Assembly (NCBI GenBank): GCA_016868815.1
Contig: VGFQ01000002.1
Location: forward strand, 310,001 to 374,000
From: Bacteroidota bacterium
GTDB lineage: Bacteria; Bacteroidota; Bacteroidia; Chitinophagales; Chitinophagaceae
DNA length: 64,000 nt
Reading direction: 5' to 3'
Shown: positions 1 to 8,060 of the stretch, piece by piece
Position numbering within the stretch: the stretch's first letter is position 1
How the letters are laid out: the number at the start of each line of letters is the position of its first letter
Notes under the pieces: model-generated
The model's input: the letters and a program-made list of their open reading frames with translations, nothing else
Told to the model about the DNA's origin: nothing
Database searches by the model: none
Translations under genes and position numbers: made by a program

Positions 1-125
1 GCGACGCCGTAGAGCAACAGCGTATACCGTTCCAGCAGCGTTCCCAGCGGGACGCGGTCGCCCGTCTGACGGTAGGCTTCCATCAGCTGCCGATCCGTCC
101 ATCTATCCATATCCTTAGACATCAT
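1..125 (-). CDS. ECF-type RNA polymerase sigma factor, N-terminus only
   Basis: Only about 41 codons are present; the gene leaves the window at the left edge. The translation begins MMSKDMDRWTD, continues QLMEAYRQTGD and then LLERYTLLLYGVA. This is the layout of the start of sigma region 2 in small extracytoplasmic-function sigma factors: a short leader, a polar helix, then the L-Y-x-x-A helix that contacts core polymerase. ATGs at 125, 122 and 110 are in frame and none has a clear ribosome binding site, so the exact start is open. It lies 48 bp downstream of the TauE-like gene on the same strand. The family call rests on a short segment. Confidence 0.6.
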   Translation of the reverse strand, partial: MMSKDMDRWTDRQLMEAYRQTGDRVPLGTLLERYTLLLYGV

Positions 126-173
126 TTTTCTTGAAAGGCCATACTCCCCGGCTGGCAAGCTGCCGCTGCAGGC

Positions 174-572
174 CTACTTCTTTTCCCAGAAGAGCATACG
201 CAGGGCGACGAGCAGCATCACTGCGGCAAAGATTTTTTTCACGACTGACTGCGGCAGCGAGAGGGAGAAGCGGCTTCCCAGGTAGCTGCCTAGGATAAAC
301 CCCACTGCCAGCAGACCGGCAATGCGCAGATCGACATACCCTTTTCTGTAATAGTTGATAACGCCTAGGATGCCCACCGGGAATAACATCAATGCCAGCG
401 AGGTGCCCTGTGCCCGGTGCTGGGAGAAGGCCAGAAAATAGACGAGTGCCGGCACCATGATGATGCCTCCGCCAACACCTACCATACCCCCGAGTACGCC
501 GGCTGCCAGGCCGATGAGGATGACCGCGAGTATCGTTTCTCCATTCATTTGATATTCTTTTGGGTCTTTCAT
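174..572 (-). CDS. Half-size TauE/SafE (DUF81) family membrane permease
   Basis: A small integral membrane protein of the TauE/SafE family, whose members export sulfite, sulfoacetate or related organic anions; the substrate here is not predictable. The glycine-rich family motif GGMVGVGGGIIMVPAL follows the first membrane helix, and about four hydrophobic segments are visible. Full family members have about 250 residues in two repeats. This one has about 130, so it is a single repeat that would have to dimerise. ATGs at 572 and 548 (MNGETIL) are both possible; 572 is preceded by a GGGA-like sequence. It follows crcB by 25 bp and is probably the distal gene of the phoH-lipoprotein-crcB operon. 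Confidence 0.8.
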   Translation of the reverse strand: MKDPKEYQMNGETILAVILIGLAAGVLGGMVGVGGGIIMVPALVYFLAFSQHRAQGTSLALMLFPVGILGVINYYRKGYVDLRIAGLLAVGFILGSYLGSRFSLSLPQSVVKKIFAAVMLLVALRMLFWEKK

Positions 573-597
573 GCTTCCCGTCTGAGTCAAGGGGCCG

Positions 598-1005
598 TCA
601 GCCCTTGTGAGATATCTGCCATCCCATCCAGGCGGCCAGCAGGCCTAGTGTGAGGCTGGCGCTGATGTATATTCCTGCAACTACCCATTGCCCGCTGCGC
701 ATCAGTTGGATATTCTCCCAGCTGAAGGTAGAGAAGGTGGTGAAGCCACCGCAAAAGCCTGTAGAGAGGAGCAGGGCGAGAGCTGGTGACAAGGCCGTTG
801 GGCGACTGGAGAGTCCGGCGACGATGCCGATCATCAGGCAACCGGCCCCGTTCACACAGAAAGTGGCCCAGGGGAAGTTACCTGTCGAGAGGGGTTGCAG
901 CCATCGGCCGGTGAGGTAACGCAAGACGCCTCCCATCCCGGAGCTGAGTGCTACTAGGAGTGCACTGCGAAAGAGGCCTATGGAGTCTTCCGGACGCATG
1001 GACAT
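598..1005 (-). CDS. crcB: Fluoride-specific ion channel CrcB/Fluc
   Basis: A small four-helix membrane protein that lets fluoride leave the cell, working as an antiparallel dimer. Family motifs are visible: GGVLRY near the N-terminus, FPWATFCVNGAGC in the second helix (conserved Asn), and STGFCGGFTTFSTFSWE in the third (phenylalanine and Thr/Ser pore positions). The length of 135 residues is normal. The start ATG at 1005-1003 overlaps the stop of the upstream lipoprotein gene as TGATG, which suggests translational coupling; a second ATG at 999 is possible. An open frame extends further upstream but only shadows the lipoprotein gene. No fluoride riboswitch is seen, because the gene sits inside an operon. 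Confidence 0.93.
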   Translation of the reverse strand: MSMRPEDSIGLFRSALLVALSSGMGGVLRYLTGRWLQPLSTGNFPWATFCVNGAGCLMIGIVAGLSSRPTALSPALALLLSTGFCGGFTTFSTFSWENIQLMRSGQWVVAGIYISASLTLGLLAAWMGWQISHKG

Positions 1006-1442
1006 CAAGGGAGGCTGTCTGTCCTCATCGTAGCGGGGACGCCCGTCAGGGTCTCTCTGAATTCTACTCTCCATTGCCCTTGGTGTCGGACTACGACGAT
1101 CCTCGTCGGCGTCCTGTGGTAGCTGTTCGAATATTGGACGATGGTGGTGGAGTCGTTCGGGGAAGATACCGATTGGATGAGGATGGTGGAGGATTTCAGT
1201 CCTAGCCGCTCCTTTTCGGGCTGCCGACGCATGTGCTCCTGCCATCGGGAGAACAAGGCCAGGTCTTGCTCATCCAAAGAGACGTACATCTCTGCCTTGT
1301 TATAGTCGCCATCGAGGGTTGACCGGATGAACTCACGGGCAGCCTCTAGGCCGTCTTCCGGCTGGCGGAAGCCTTCGGGCTCGGCACAGCCGGCCAGCCA
1401 TATGAGGGTCGTCAGGCATGCAAGGAAGAACCTGTCAGCCAT
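1005..1442 (-). CDS. Small lipoprotein with a DUF4878/NTF2-like domain
   Basis: Starting at MADRFFLAC, the protein has a short hydrophobic signal and the lipobox LAGC, so it should be lipid-anchored. The remaining ~120 residues resemble DUF4878-type NTF2-like domains: a helix ending in [10 protein letters not shown], an acidic middle helix, then beta strands with STTIVQYSN and GQWRVEF. No catalytic residues can be assigned. The ATG at 1442 overlaps the end of phoH by 8 bp and the stop overlaps crcB by TGATG, so it is co-translated with both. An alternative start 10 codons upstream would put a charged leader before the signal and is less likely. Its role is unknown. Confidence 0.78.
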   Translation of the reverse strand: MADRFFLACLTTLIWLAGCAEPEGFRQPEDGLEAAREFIRSTLDGDYNKAEMYVSLDEQDLALFSRWQEHMRRQPEKERLGLKSSTILIQSVSSPNDSTTIVQYSNSYHRTPTRIVVVRHQGQWRVEFRETLTGVPATMRTDSLP

Positions 1443-2406
1443 GATGTTCTGTTTTTTCTCGCTCATGGTCATAGGCGCGGATGATGGCTTTCACGAGCCG
1501 GTGGCGCACTACATCCTCTTCGTCGAGTACCACATGCCCGATGCCGTCTATGTTTCGGAGAATGCGGATGGCTTTGTCTAGGCCGCTTTTCTGGTTCTTG
1601 GGGAGGTCAACCTGGCTGAGGTCGCCCGTGATGATGGCTTTGGCATGGGCTCCGATGCGGGTGAGAAACATCTTTAGTTGCAGGTCTGTGGTATTCTGTG
1701 CCTCGTCGAGGATGATATAGGCATGGTCGAGGGTGCGGCCACGCATGTAAGCCAGCGGTGCTATCTCTATGACGCGGGTGCTCATATAGTATCCAAGCTT
1801 GTCGGCAGGGATCATATCATCCAATGCATCATAGAGCGGACGGAGGTAGGGGTCGATCTTCTCTTTGAGGTCGCCTGGCAGAAATCCTAGGCTTTCGCCT
1901 GCTTCCACGGCCGGCCGAGTGAGGATGATCTTCTTCACCATCTTATTCTTGAGGGCCCTGACGGCGAGGGCGACGGCGGTATAGGTCTTGCCGGTACCGG
2001 CCGGGCCGATGGCGAAGATGATGTCGTTCTTATCCGTCAGCGAGACCATCCGCTTTTGGTTGGCGGTCCGGGCACGGACAGACTTCCCATTGGGGCCAAA
2101 TACCAATACGTCATGGGGATGTTTCTCAGAGAACTGGTCGATTGTCTCGGCATCGTCTCCTCCAAGAATCTGTTCGAAATAATTTTCGCTGACATGGCCG
2201 TTCCGTTCGAGGTATTGGATCAACAGGTCGATCTTTTCTCGGGCCGACTCTATCTGTTCCGGTGCGCCGGAGAGCTTGATCTGAGTGCCACGACTCAGGA
2301 TTTTGAGGAGGGGGAATTTCTTTTTGAGGATGTCTAGTTTTCCGTTGTTGACGCCGAAGAATTCTATCGGATTTACGGAGTTGAGGCTGATGATGGTTTC
2401 AGTCAA
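1435..2406 (-). CDS. phoH: PhoH family protein (PhoH-like ATPase)
   Basis: A cytoplasmic P-loop ATPase of the PhoH-like group, linked to RNA metabolism and stress. The N-terminal ~110 residues form a KH-like domain ([17 protein letters not shown]). The ATPase domain carries Walker A GPAGTGKT and a Walker B-like region [12 protein letters not shown] place the start at a TTG at 2406 (reading TTG ACT GAA ACC). The protein would then start M-T-E-T-I-I, which I recall as usual in Bacteroidota homologues, and a TACTTTTG promoter element lies 15 nt upstream of it. The frame stays open to 2439, but that extension would contain the promoter. It is the first gene of a leftward operon. Confidence 0.93.
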   Translation of the reverse strand: MTETIISLNSVNPIEFFGVNNGKLDILKKKFPLLKILSRGTQIKLSGAPEQIESAREKIDLLIQYLERNGHVSENYFEQILGGDDAETIDQFSEKHPHDVLVFGPNGKSVRARTANQKRMVSLTDKNDIIFAIGPAGTGKTYTAVALAVRALKNKMVKKIILTRPAVEAGESLGFLPGDLKEKIDPYLRPLYDALDDMIPADKLGYYMSTRVIEIAPLAYMRGRTLDHAYIILDEAQNTTDLQLKMFLTRIGAHAKAIITGDLSQVDLPKNQKSGLDKAIRILRNIDGIGHVVLDEEDVVRHRLVKAIIRAYDHEREKTEHHG

Positions 2407-2421
2407 GGTTTCAGATTTGAT

Positions 2422-2429
2422 CAAAAGTA
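2422..2429 (-). promoter_or_regulatory. -7 promoter element TACTTTTG of phoH
   Basis: On the minus strand the sequence reads TACTTTTG, a match to the Bacteroidota -7 consensus TAnnTTTG, 15 nt upstream of the proposed TTG start of phoH. It supports the short form of PhoH. Confidence 0.5.
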
Positions 2430-2510
2430 AGGCATACAAGGGTAAGGGATATATCCTGTTTGTAAAGTTCTTAAGATCCTTGACCCACGGTAAATGATGT
2501 CAGAAATGCC

Positions 2511-5015
2511 TCAAAACCGCAGGGTTGCCTTCAAGTTGAGGAGGCGCGGCGTGAGGCGGTTGGGCATAGTGAAGACGGTGTTGGAGAAGTCTTTTACCAG
2601 CTCATAGGAGATGGTATTCCTTCGATCGAGCATGTTGAACAGTTCCAGGCTTGCCCAGCAGTTCTGCAGTCCGGGGACTTTCCGGCGGCGCTTCGGGCTT
2701 TGGGCATCATAAAGCAGTGCGCTGAAGCCGACATCTGCTCGGATATAGGGCTCGATCACGAGGGCGTTGCGGTATTTCACGCTGCCCGGGATGTTGAAGG
2801 GCATATTCGACCCTGCGATGGTACTCAGGTACACCCGTACGTTTCGGTTGGTGCTGAGGTAGTCTTGGAAGAAGATCCCAAGCGTGACCAGTCGGTCTGT
2901 GGGCCGCCGCAGCCAGCCTTTCTGTTGCAGTACACTATCTGTCGGGTATGGGTCTGGGGATCCAATGCCAAAGGGCTTTCCGTTGCGGTCGAAGAATATA
3001 TAGTAGCGGTCGTCGAAGAGGTTTTCAAGGGTTCTCATGAAGCCCAGGCTCACCCAGCTTTCTGCATCTTTCACCCATTCGCCCGCGATGCGGAACTCCA
3101 GGCCGGCGGCCATGGCGCGGGCATCGTTGCGCCCGCTGTAGCGAATCCGGACGTTGTCGATGTCGTAGCTGACGACATTTGACAGTTGCTTGTAGTAGGC
3201 TTCGCTGGTGAGGCGAAAGGGTCTGTCGTGCCAGCGGAACTGCCAGTCGGCTCCTGCCACGGCCTGCCAGCTGCGTTGGGCCTGCAGGCCGGGGTGGACG
3301 ATGCCGTCCGGACGGCGCAACTCTCGGTAGAAAGGGGGCTGGTGGTAGGCGCCCAATGCCACCCGCCAGATAAGGTCTTTGATTTTTTTGGAAAGCATCG
3401 ACGCAGAGAAACGTGGGGAGACCAGCCATTCCCGGTTCAAGGTATTATACTGGAAACGGAGGCCCGCCTGCAGGGTGATGTCTCGTTGGCGAGTGAAATG
3501 CATGTTGTCTTGCAGAAACCCGCTCCACCGGTGCAGCTCGAGATGGTTAGACGATTTGATGACTTCTGACAAGCGCAGCTGCCCGGAGGAGCGCGGAAGG
3601 GTGTAGCCGGTAGAGTCCTTACGCACCCATTCATTGAGCCGGTCTTCGATGCTTGTCTGGTCAAGATTCAATCCCCAGCGTGCCAGATGCCCTGCGCTGA
3701 TGGCCCATTCTCCACGATGGCCCAGCTGGACGTTCCGAATCTCCAGCCGGTTGCGGGCAAAGCGCTGGTAGCCGCCGACGCCCAGCGGGTTAGTGATCTG
3801 TCCGAAATCAGGCCTGCTGCGGTCAAAGGAACGGTCGCCAAACAGGTAGTATCCCGTGATGTCAAACGACTCTTTTTCTCCATTGTAAAATCCGGAGGCC
3901 ATCCATTTCAGCTTCATCCTGTTGGACTGTCGCCTCGTGGCAGAGAGCCCAACCATGGAGGTTCTGTAGCGGTCTTCTTCCCTTCCTTCGAAGAAAATAT
4001 CCATCCCAAGGTTGGCCGATAGGAAGGGAGAGAACACACTCGACGTGAGTTGTGCCGTGCGTGGCAGGAATTCAAAGTCTGTGTCGGAGAGGTTGGCTAG
4101 CAACTCAGCTTCCCATCGGTCGTTGAGTCGGGCATTGAAGAGCGCCTGCACATCGGAGGAAGACGGGATATAGCTCCCTTTCACCTCCTGAGCTGCCAGG
4201 ATGCTGCGGTTGGTGCGCGACCTTGCCCCGACCAGATAGCTGAAGCGCTGCTTTTTTCCCGCACCTTCGACGTGGAGTCCCTGCTCCAGGACGCCCAGGC
4301 TCAGGGAGCCTCCGAAGCGCGTTGGCTTGCGGTAGCTTACGTCCAGCACACTGCTGATCTTGTCTCCATATCTTGCCTGGAAGCCACCGTTGTAGAACTG
4401 GATGCGCCCGGCCAATTCCGGGTTGATGAAGCTAAGTCCTTCCTGTTGGCCGCTGCGCACCAGGTAGGGTCGAAAGACTTCAAAATCATTGACATACACC
4501 AGGTTCTCGTCGTAGTTGCCTCCCCGCACGGCATATTGGGAGGTGAGTTCGTTATTGCTGCCCACGAAAATCTTGATCAAGGCTTCGATGCCGCCGGTGA
4601 TGGAGGGCAGGGCCTGGGCCGCAGCGGCATTCAGACGGATTAGTCCTGCCTCGCGCCGATCTGAAGCTGCTGTGACGACGATTTCTTTCAGTCGGATGCT
4701 GTCTTTTGACAGTAGAATCTCGATGCGCTCGATGGCTCCCGGCCGGAGGTTGAAGTTCGACTGATGGGTCCGGTAGCCGGCATGAGAGAACAGCAGTGCA
4801 AAAGCCTTTTCTGATGGTACGCTCATCCGAAATTGCCCGCTGTCGTCAGTGACCTGTCCGTTGACCCTACCGAGCATTATCACGGAGCTGCCGGCCAGGG
4901 GTCTGCCTTCTGCGTCGGTCACCTTCCCAACGACGCTCGCAGGCGTCCGTTGGGCTGCGGCGGTCAAGGCCCATAGGGTATAAAGCAGTAAGGTCAGCAG
5001 GCGCCGGACAGGCAT
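2511..5015 (-). CDS. TonB-dependent outer-membrane receptor with carboxypeptidase-regulatory-like N-domain
   Basis: A signal peptide (MPVRRLLTLLLYTLWALTAA) is followed by a CarboxypepD_reg-like domain (VVGKVTDAEGRPLAGSSV to about residue 105). A plug domain follows (about 110-230, with QYAVRGGNYDENLVYVND) and then a long beta-barrel ending in aromatic LNLKATLRF. It should be an outer-membrane transporter energised by TonB. No SusD partner is adjacent, so the substrate is unknown; it could import siderophores, oligosaccharides or peptides. The length of 834 residues is typical. A TATTTTG sequence lies 4 nt before the ATG. The gene is 48 bp downstream of rpe, but its own promoter-like box suggests separate transcription. 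Confidence 0.93.
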   Translation of the reverse strand: MPVRRLLTLLLYTLWALTAAAQRTPASVVGKVTDAEGRPLAGSSVIMLGRVNGQVTDDSGQFRMSVPSEKAFALLFSHAGYRTHQSNFNLRPGAIERIEILLSKDSIRLKEIVVTAASDRREAGLIRLNAAAAQALPSITGGIEALIKIFVGSNNELTSQYAVRGGNYDENLVYVNDFEVFRPYLVRSGQQEGLSFINPELAGRIQFYNGGFQARYGDKISSVLDVSYRKPTRFGGSLSLGVLEQGLHVEGAGKKQRFSYLVGARSRTNRSILAAQEVKGSYIPSSSDVQALFNARLNDRWEAELLANLSDTDFEFLPRTAQLTSSVFSPFLSANLGMDIFFEGREEDRYRTSMVGLSATRRQSNRMKLKWMASGFYNGEKESFDITGYYLFGDRSFDRSRPDFGQITNPLGVGGYQRFARNRLEIRNVQLGHRGEWAISAGHLARWGLNLDQTSIEDRLNEWVRKDSTGYTLPRSSGQLRLSEVIKSSNHLELHRWSGFLQDNMHFTRQRDITLQAGLRFQYNTLNREWLVSPRFSASMLSKKIKDLIWRVALGAYHQPPFYRELRRPDGIVHPGLQAQRSWQAVAGADWQFRWHDRPFRLTSEAYYKQLSNVVSYDIDNVRIRYSGRNDARAMAAGLEFRIAGEWVKDAESWVSLGFMRTLENLFDDRYYIFFDRNGKPFGIGSPDPYPTDSVLQQKGWLRRPTDRLVTLGIFFQDYLSTNRNVRVYLSTIAGSNMPFNIPGSVKYRNALVIEPYIRADVGFSALLYDAQSPKRRRKVPGLQNCWASLELFNMLDRRNTISYELVKDFSNTVFTMPNRLTPRLLNLKATLRF

Positions 5016-5019
5016 GGCG

Positions 5020-5026
5020 CAAAATA
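5020..5026 (-). promoter_or_regulatory. Promoter-like TATTTTG element 4 nt before the TonB-receptor start
   Basis: The minus strand reads TATTTTG-CGCC-ATG. This is one base shorter than TAnnTTTG, but the 4-nt spacing to the start codon equals that at several other genes here, pointing to a leaderless transcript. Confidence 0.35.
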
Positions 5027-5063
5027 CAGATTCATCCGGAGGGCGCCGACCCAGGGTTGGGAG

Positions 5064-5711
5064 TCAGGCCGACTTCAGGGTTCGGATGGCATAGGCTGGA
5101 TCGGCATGGCCGAAGACGCTGCTGCCCGCGACCAGTACATCTGCCCCCGCTGCCACGACCTGCTTGGCATTTTTCAGCGTCACGCCGCCATCCACCTCGA
5201 TGAGTGTCGATAGCCCTCCATCGTCGATGCGTCGGCGCAGGGCTTTCACTTTCTCTAATACCTGCGGGATGAAGCGTTGCCCTCCAAACCCTGGGTTTAC
5301 ACTCATAATGCATACCAGGTCTATCTCCACGAGCCAGTCGAATAAGGGATCTACAGGTGTATGCGGGTTGACTGCTACGCCGGGCCGCATCCCGAGAGAG
5401 CGGATGAGCTGGAGCGTCCGGTGGAGGTGACAGGATGCTTCCACGTGGACGGTGAGGATGTTGGCGCCTGCATGCTGAAAGGCTTCCGCATACCGCTCGG
5501 GCTCCTCAATCATTAGGTGTACGTCGAAGGTCTTCGAAGTGGTGGGTCGTAAGGCCTGTACCACCGGCAATCCAAAGCTGATGTTGGGAACAAAGCGGCC
5601 ATCCATCACGTCTAGATGGTACCAGTCGGCCTCACTGGTGTCGAGCATGCGGCTCACCTCGCCGAGTTGTAAGAAATCCGCAGACAGGAGAGAAGGGGCG
5701 ATGATGGCCAT
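5064..5711 (-). CDS. rpe: Ribulose-phosphate 3-epimerase
   Basis: A TIM-barrel enzyme that interconverts ribulose 5-phosphate and xylulose 5-phosphate in the pentose phosphate pathway. Family signatures are plain: IAPSLLSADF at the N-terminus, WYHLDVMDGRFVPN with the metal-binding His and catalytic Asp, FDVHLMI, MSVNPGFGGQ, IEVDGGV with the second catalytic Asp, and ADVLVAGSSVFG for phosphate binding. The start is the ATG at 5711 (MAIIAPSLL), giving 215 residues, the normal length. The longer open frame contains a cysteine-rich leader and a promoter element and is rejected. Confidence 0.97.
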   Translation of the reverse strand: MAIIAPSLLSADFLQLGEVSRMLDTSEADWYHLDVMDGRFVPNISFGLPVVQALRPTTSKTFDVHLMIEEPERYAEAFQHAGANILTVHVEASCHLHRTLQLIRSLGMRPGVAVNPHTPVDPLFDWLVEIDLVCIMSVNPGFGGQRFIPQVLEKVKALRRRIDDGGLSTLIEVDGGVTLKNAKQVVAAGADVLVAGSSVFGHADPAYAIRTLKSA

Positions 5712-5730
5712 GCAGTGCCTTGAGTGAGGG

Positions 5731-5738
5731 CAAAGGTA
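5731..5738 (-). promoter_or_regulatory. -7 promoter element TACCTTTG of rpe
   Basis: TACCTTTG on the minus strand, 19 nt before the rpe ATG, matches TAnnTTTG exactly. No convincing -33 TTTG was found at the expected distance. Confidence 0.5.
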
Positions 5739-5817
5739 ATGCGGTAGAAGATATGCGAAAGGGATGTGGACAAACCGCTGCAAACACTGCATGCTTCTGT
5801 AAACAGGGTAAGAAGAT

Positions 5818-5825
5818 TATTTTTA
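5818..5825 (+). promoter_or_regulatory. Promoter-like TATTTTTA 4 nt before the threonine dehydrogenase start
   Basis: TATTTTTA-CGCT-ATG. It differs from TAnnTTTG only in the last base and has the same 4-nt spacing to the start codon seen elsewhere in the window. Confidence 0.35.
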
Positions 5826-5829
5826 CGCT

Positions 5830-6786
5830 ATGTCAAAGGATAAGATACTTGTCATCGGAGCCTCCGGGCAGATCGGCGTTGAGCTCACCATGGCCTTGCG
5901 AGGCATCCATGGGGATGCGCAAGTCATTGCCTCCGACCTCCGGGAGCCGAACCCACTGCTGCTAGGTACAGGCCCGTATGTAAGCCTGAATGTGATGAAC
6001 AAGGAGATGCTCCACGTGCAAGTCATCCGCCAAAACATCAAACAGATCTACCTGTTGGCCGCAATCCTTTCTGCCACGGGGGAGAAAAACCCCGGACTGG
6101 CCTGGAACCTAAATATTCAGGGCCTCCTCAATGTCCTGGAGATAGCAAAGGAAGAGCATCTCGATAAAGTCTATTGGCCCTCCTCTATTGCTGTCTTCGG
6201 GCCGACCTCACCAAAGCGCGATTGTCCGCAACAAACCATCATCGAGCCCATCACCGTCTACGGCATTAGTAAATATGCCGGCGAATTCTGGTGCAACTAC
6301 TACCACAACCGCTTCGGAATCGACGTCCGCAGCCTCCGCTACCCAGGACTCATCTCCTACAAGTCCGAGCCCGGCGGTGGTACGACGGACTACGCTGTAG
6401 AGATCTTCCACGAGGCGCTGGCCGCTGGCCGCTATGAATGCTTCCTGAAGCCTGACACCTATCTGCCTATGATGTACATGCCCGATGCCATCCGGGCTAC
6501 CCTTGAACTCATGGAAGCGCCAGCCGCAGCGGTGCGGGTGCGGACCTCTTACAATCTCTCCGCCATGAGTTTCTCCCCCGCTGAGATCGCGGTGGAAGTC
6601 GCGAAGTATGTGCCGCATTTCAACATGCACTATAAGCCAGACTACCGGCAATTGATTGCCGACAGCTGGCCCCAGAGCATCGACGACAGCGCTGCCCACA
6701 CCGATTGGGGTTGGAAACCTGAATACGACCTGGCAGCTATGACAGCTGACATGATGCGCAACCTCCAGACACCTCCTACGAGCTAA
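5830..6786 (+). CDS. tdh: SDR-type L-threonine 3-dehydrogenase / NAD-dependent epimerase family
   Basis: An extended short-chain dehydrogenase of 318 residues. The NAD-binding motif GASGQIG is at residues 10-16, the serine region reads WPSSIAVFGP, and the catalytic Tyr144-x-x-x-Lys148 is in VYGISK. The pattern LKPDTYLPMMYMPDAIRATL and the GGTTDYAVEIFHEAL stretch are what I know from the epimerase-like L-threonine dehydrogenases of Bacteroidota. These oxidise L-threonine to 2-amino-3-ketobutyrate in the cytosol. No kbl (2-amino-3-ketobutyrate ligase) is adjacent, so the exact substrate is an inference; a sugar epimerase is the alternative. It is divergent from rpe and convergent with mqnE. Confidence 0.87.
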   Translation: MSKDKILVIGASGQIGVELTMALRGIHGDAQVIASDLREPNPLLLGTGPYVSLNVMNKEMLHVQVIRQNIKQIYLLAAILSATGEKNPGLAWNLNIQGLLNVLEIAKEEHLDKVYWPSSIAVFGPTSPKRDCPQQTIIEPITVYGISKYAGEFWCNYYHNRFGIDVRSLRYPGLISYKSEPGGGTTDYAVEIFHEALAAGRYECFLKPDTYLPMMYMPDAIRATLELMEAPAAAVRVRTSYNLSAMSFSPAEIAVEVAKYVPHFNMHYKPDYRQLIADSWPQSIDDSAAHTDWGWKPEYDLAAMTADMMRNLQTPPTS

Positions 6787-6831
6787 GATTTCCAGATGGA
6801 AGCTCTGGCCGGTTAGAATATCCGTATCGGA

Positions 6832-7977
6832 TTAGACTGCCTGTAGCCCGTAATCTTTGACGATGTGATAGAGTGTGTCCCTCTCCACCGGTCTTCGCCC
6901 CACCTGTCGGATGAGCTGCACCAGTTCCTCCGTGCTCATGCTTGGTGTTTGCTCTTCACTCCCGGCCATGGAATAGATCTTCGTGGTATCGTCAATGGTG
7001 CCGTCTATGTCATTCACCCCAAAAGAAAGCATCAGCTGAGCATTCTGCCGGCCGAGCATGGGCCAGTAGGCTTTCAGGTGCGGGAAGTTGTCCATGTATA
7101 TCCTGGCGACGGCATACATGCGAATGTCTTCTAGCAGTGTGGTCTCTGAGACATCCTTCATGTCGTTATCCTTATTTCGGAACTTGAGGGGGATGAAGGT
7201 GTTGAAACCCCGGCTACGGTCCTGTAAGGCCCTGAGTTGCTCCATGTGGCTGATCCGGTGGCGGTAGTCTTCAAGGTGTCCATAGAGCATCGTCGCATTG
7301 CTGTGCATACCGAGGCTGTGCGCGGTTTCGTGGATATCGAGCCAGCCTGCTGCGTCAACCTTGTCTGCACAGATTTTTTCCCGTACTTCCGGGTCGAAAA
7401 TCTCTGCGCCGCCGCCCGGCAGGGAGTCGAGGCCGGCATCATGCAAGTATGAAAGTCCTTCCGTGCGCGACATTTTCGCCTTGCGGATCATATAGTCGAG
7501 CTCAACGGCGGTGAAGCCTTTGATATGCAGATCGGGTCGATGGGCTTTGATCTGTCGGAGCAGCTGGGCAAAAAAATGAATATCTAACTTGGGGTGGACG
7601 CCACCGACGATATGTACCTCGGTGACAGGCTGACCGTCGTAGGACTTCACGATGTCCATCATCCGCTGGGCGTCGAGTTCCCATCCTTCTTCGCGATGTG
7701 CATAGAGCCGGGAGTAGGAGCAGAAATGACAGGCAAAGACGCAGACATTGGTCGGCTCAATATGGAAGTTGCGATTGAAATAGGTTGTGTGGCGATGCAA
7801 GCGCTCGCGTACGTAATTGGCCAGCATGCCTACCAGGGCTATCGGAGCCTTTTCGAAGAGCAGCAGGCCTTCATTGGGTGTGATGCGCGTGCCAGCCAGC
7901 ACTTTTTCGGCCAGCTTCCTCAGTTCCTTTTCGGCAACGACACCTTCCATGGCAGCTAACACCGCTTCTCTCTCCAT
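6832..7977 (-). CDS. mqnE: Aminofutalosine synthase (radical SAM), futalosine menaquinone pathway
   Basis: A radical SAM enzyme that joins 3-[(1-carboxyvinyl)oxy]benzoate to an adenosyl radical, giving aminofutalosine, the committed step of futalosine-dependent menaquinone synthesis. The [4Fe-4S] motif is C-x3-C-x2-C in NVCVFACHFCSYSR; EVHIVGGVHPK and DSLPGGGAEIFD follow as in MqnE. The ATG at 7977 (MEREAVL) is chosen, because the upstream TTG extension would contain the TACCTTTG promoter element. It is about 382 residues. No other mqn genes are in the window. Its pathway implies that respiration uses menaquinone. Confidence 0.93.
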   Translation of the reverse strand: MEREAVLAAMEGVVAEKELRKLAEKVLAGTRITPNEGLLLFEKAPIALVGMLANYVRERLHRHTTYFNRNFHIEPTNVCVFACHFCSYSRLYAHREEGWELDAQRMMDIVKSYDGQPVTEVHIVGGVHPKLDIHFFAQLLRQIKAHRPDLHIKGFTAVELDYMIRKAKMSRTEGLSYLHDAGLDSLPGGGAEIFDPEVREKICADKVDAAGWLDIHETAHSLGMHSNATMLYGHLEDYRHRISHMEQLRALQDRSRGFNTFIPLKFRNKDNDMKDVSETTLLEDIRMYAVARIYMDNFPHLKAYWPMLGRQNAQLMLSFGVNDIDGTIDDTTKIYSMAGSEEQTPSMSTEELVQLIRQVGRRPVERDTLYHIVKDYGLQAV

Positions 7978-7993
7978 CGAATGAGTATTTGCG

Positions 7994-8001
7994 CAAAGGT
8001 A
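7994..8001 (-). promoter_or_regulatory. -7 promoter element TACCTTTG of mqnE
   Basis: TACCTTTG on the minus strand, 16 nt upstream of the chosen ATG of mqnE. It is an exact TAnnTTTG match and helps reject the longer start. Confidence 0.5.
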
Positions 8002-8060
8002 CAACGCCCTTCAAAAAGCACCCGATAGGATCATCGAAAGTTTGTGGGGCAGTGCAGATA

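Noticed and set aside
6787-6831. Hairpin CCAGA/TCTGG between tdh and mqnE as a terminator
   Set aside because: A 5-bp stem without a T run is within chance expectation.
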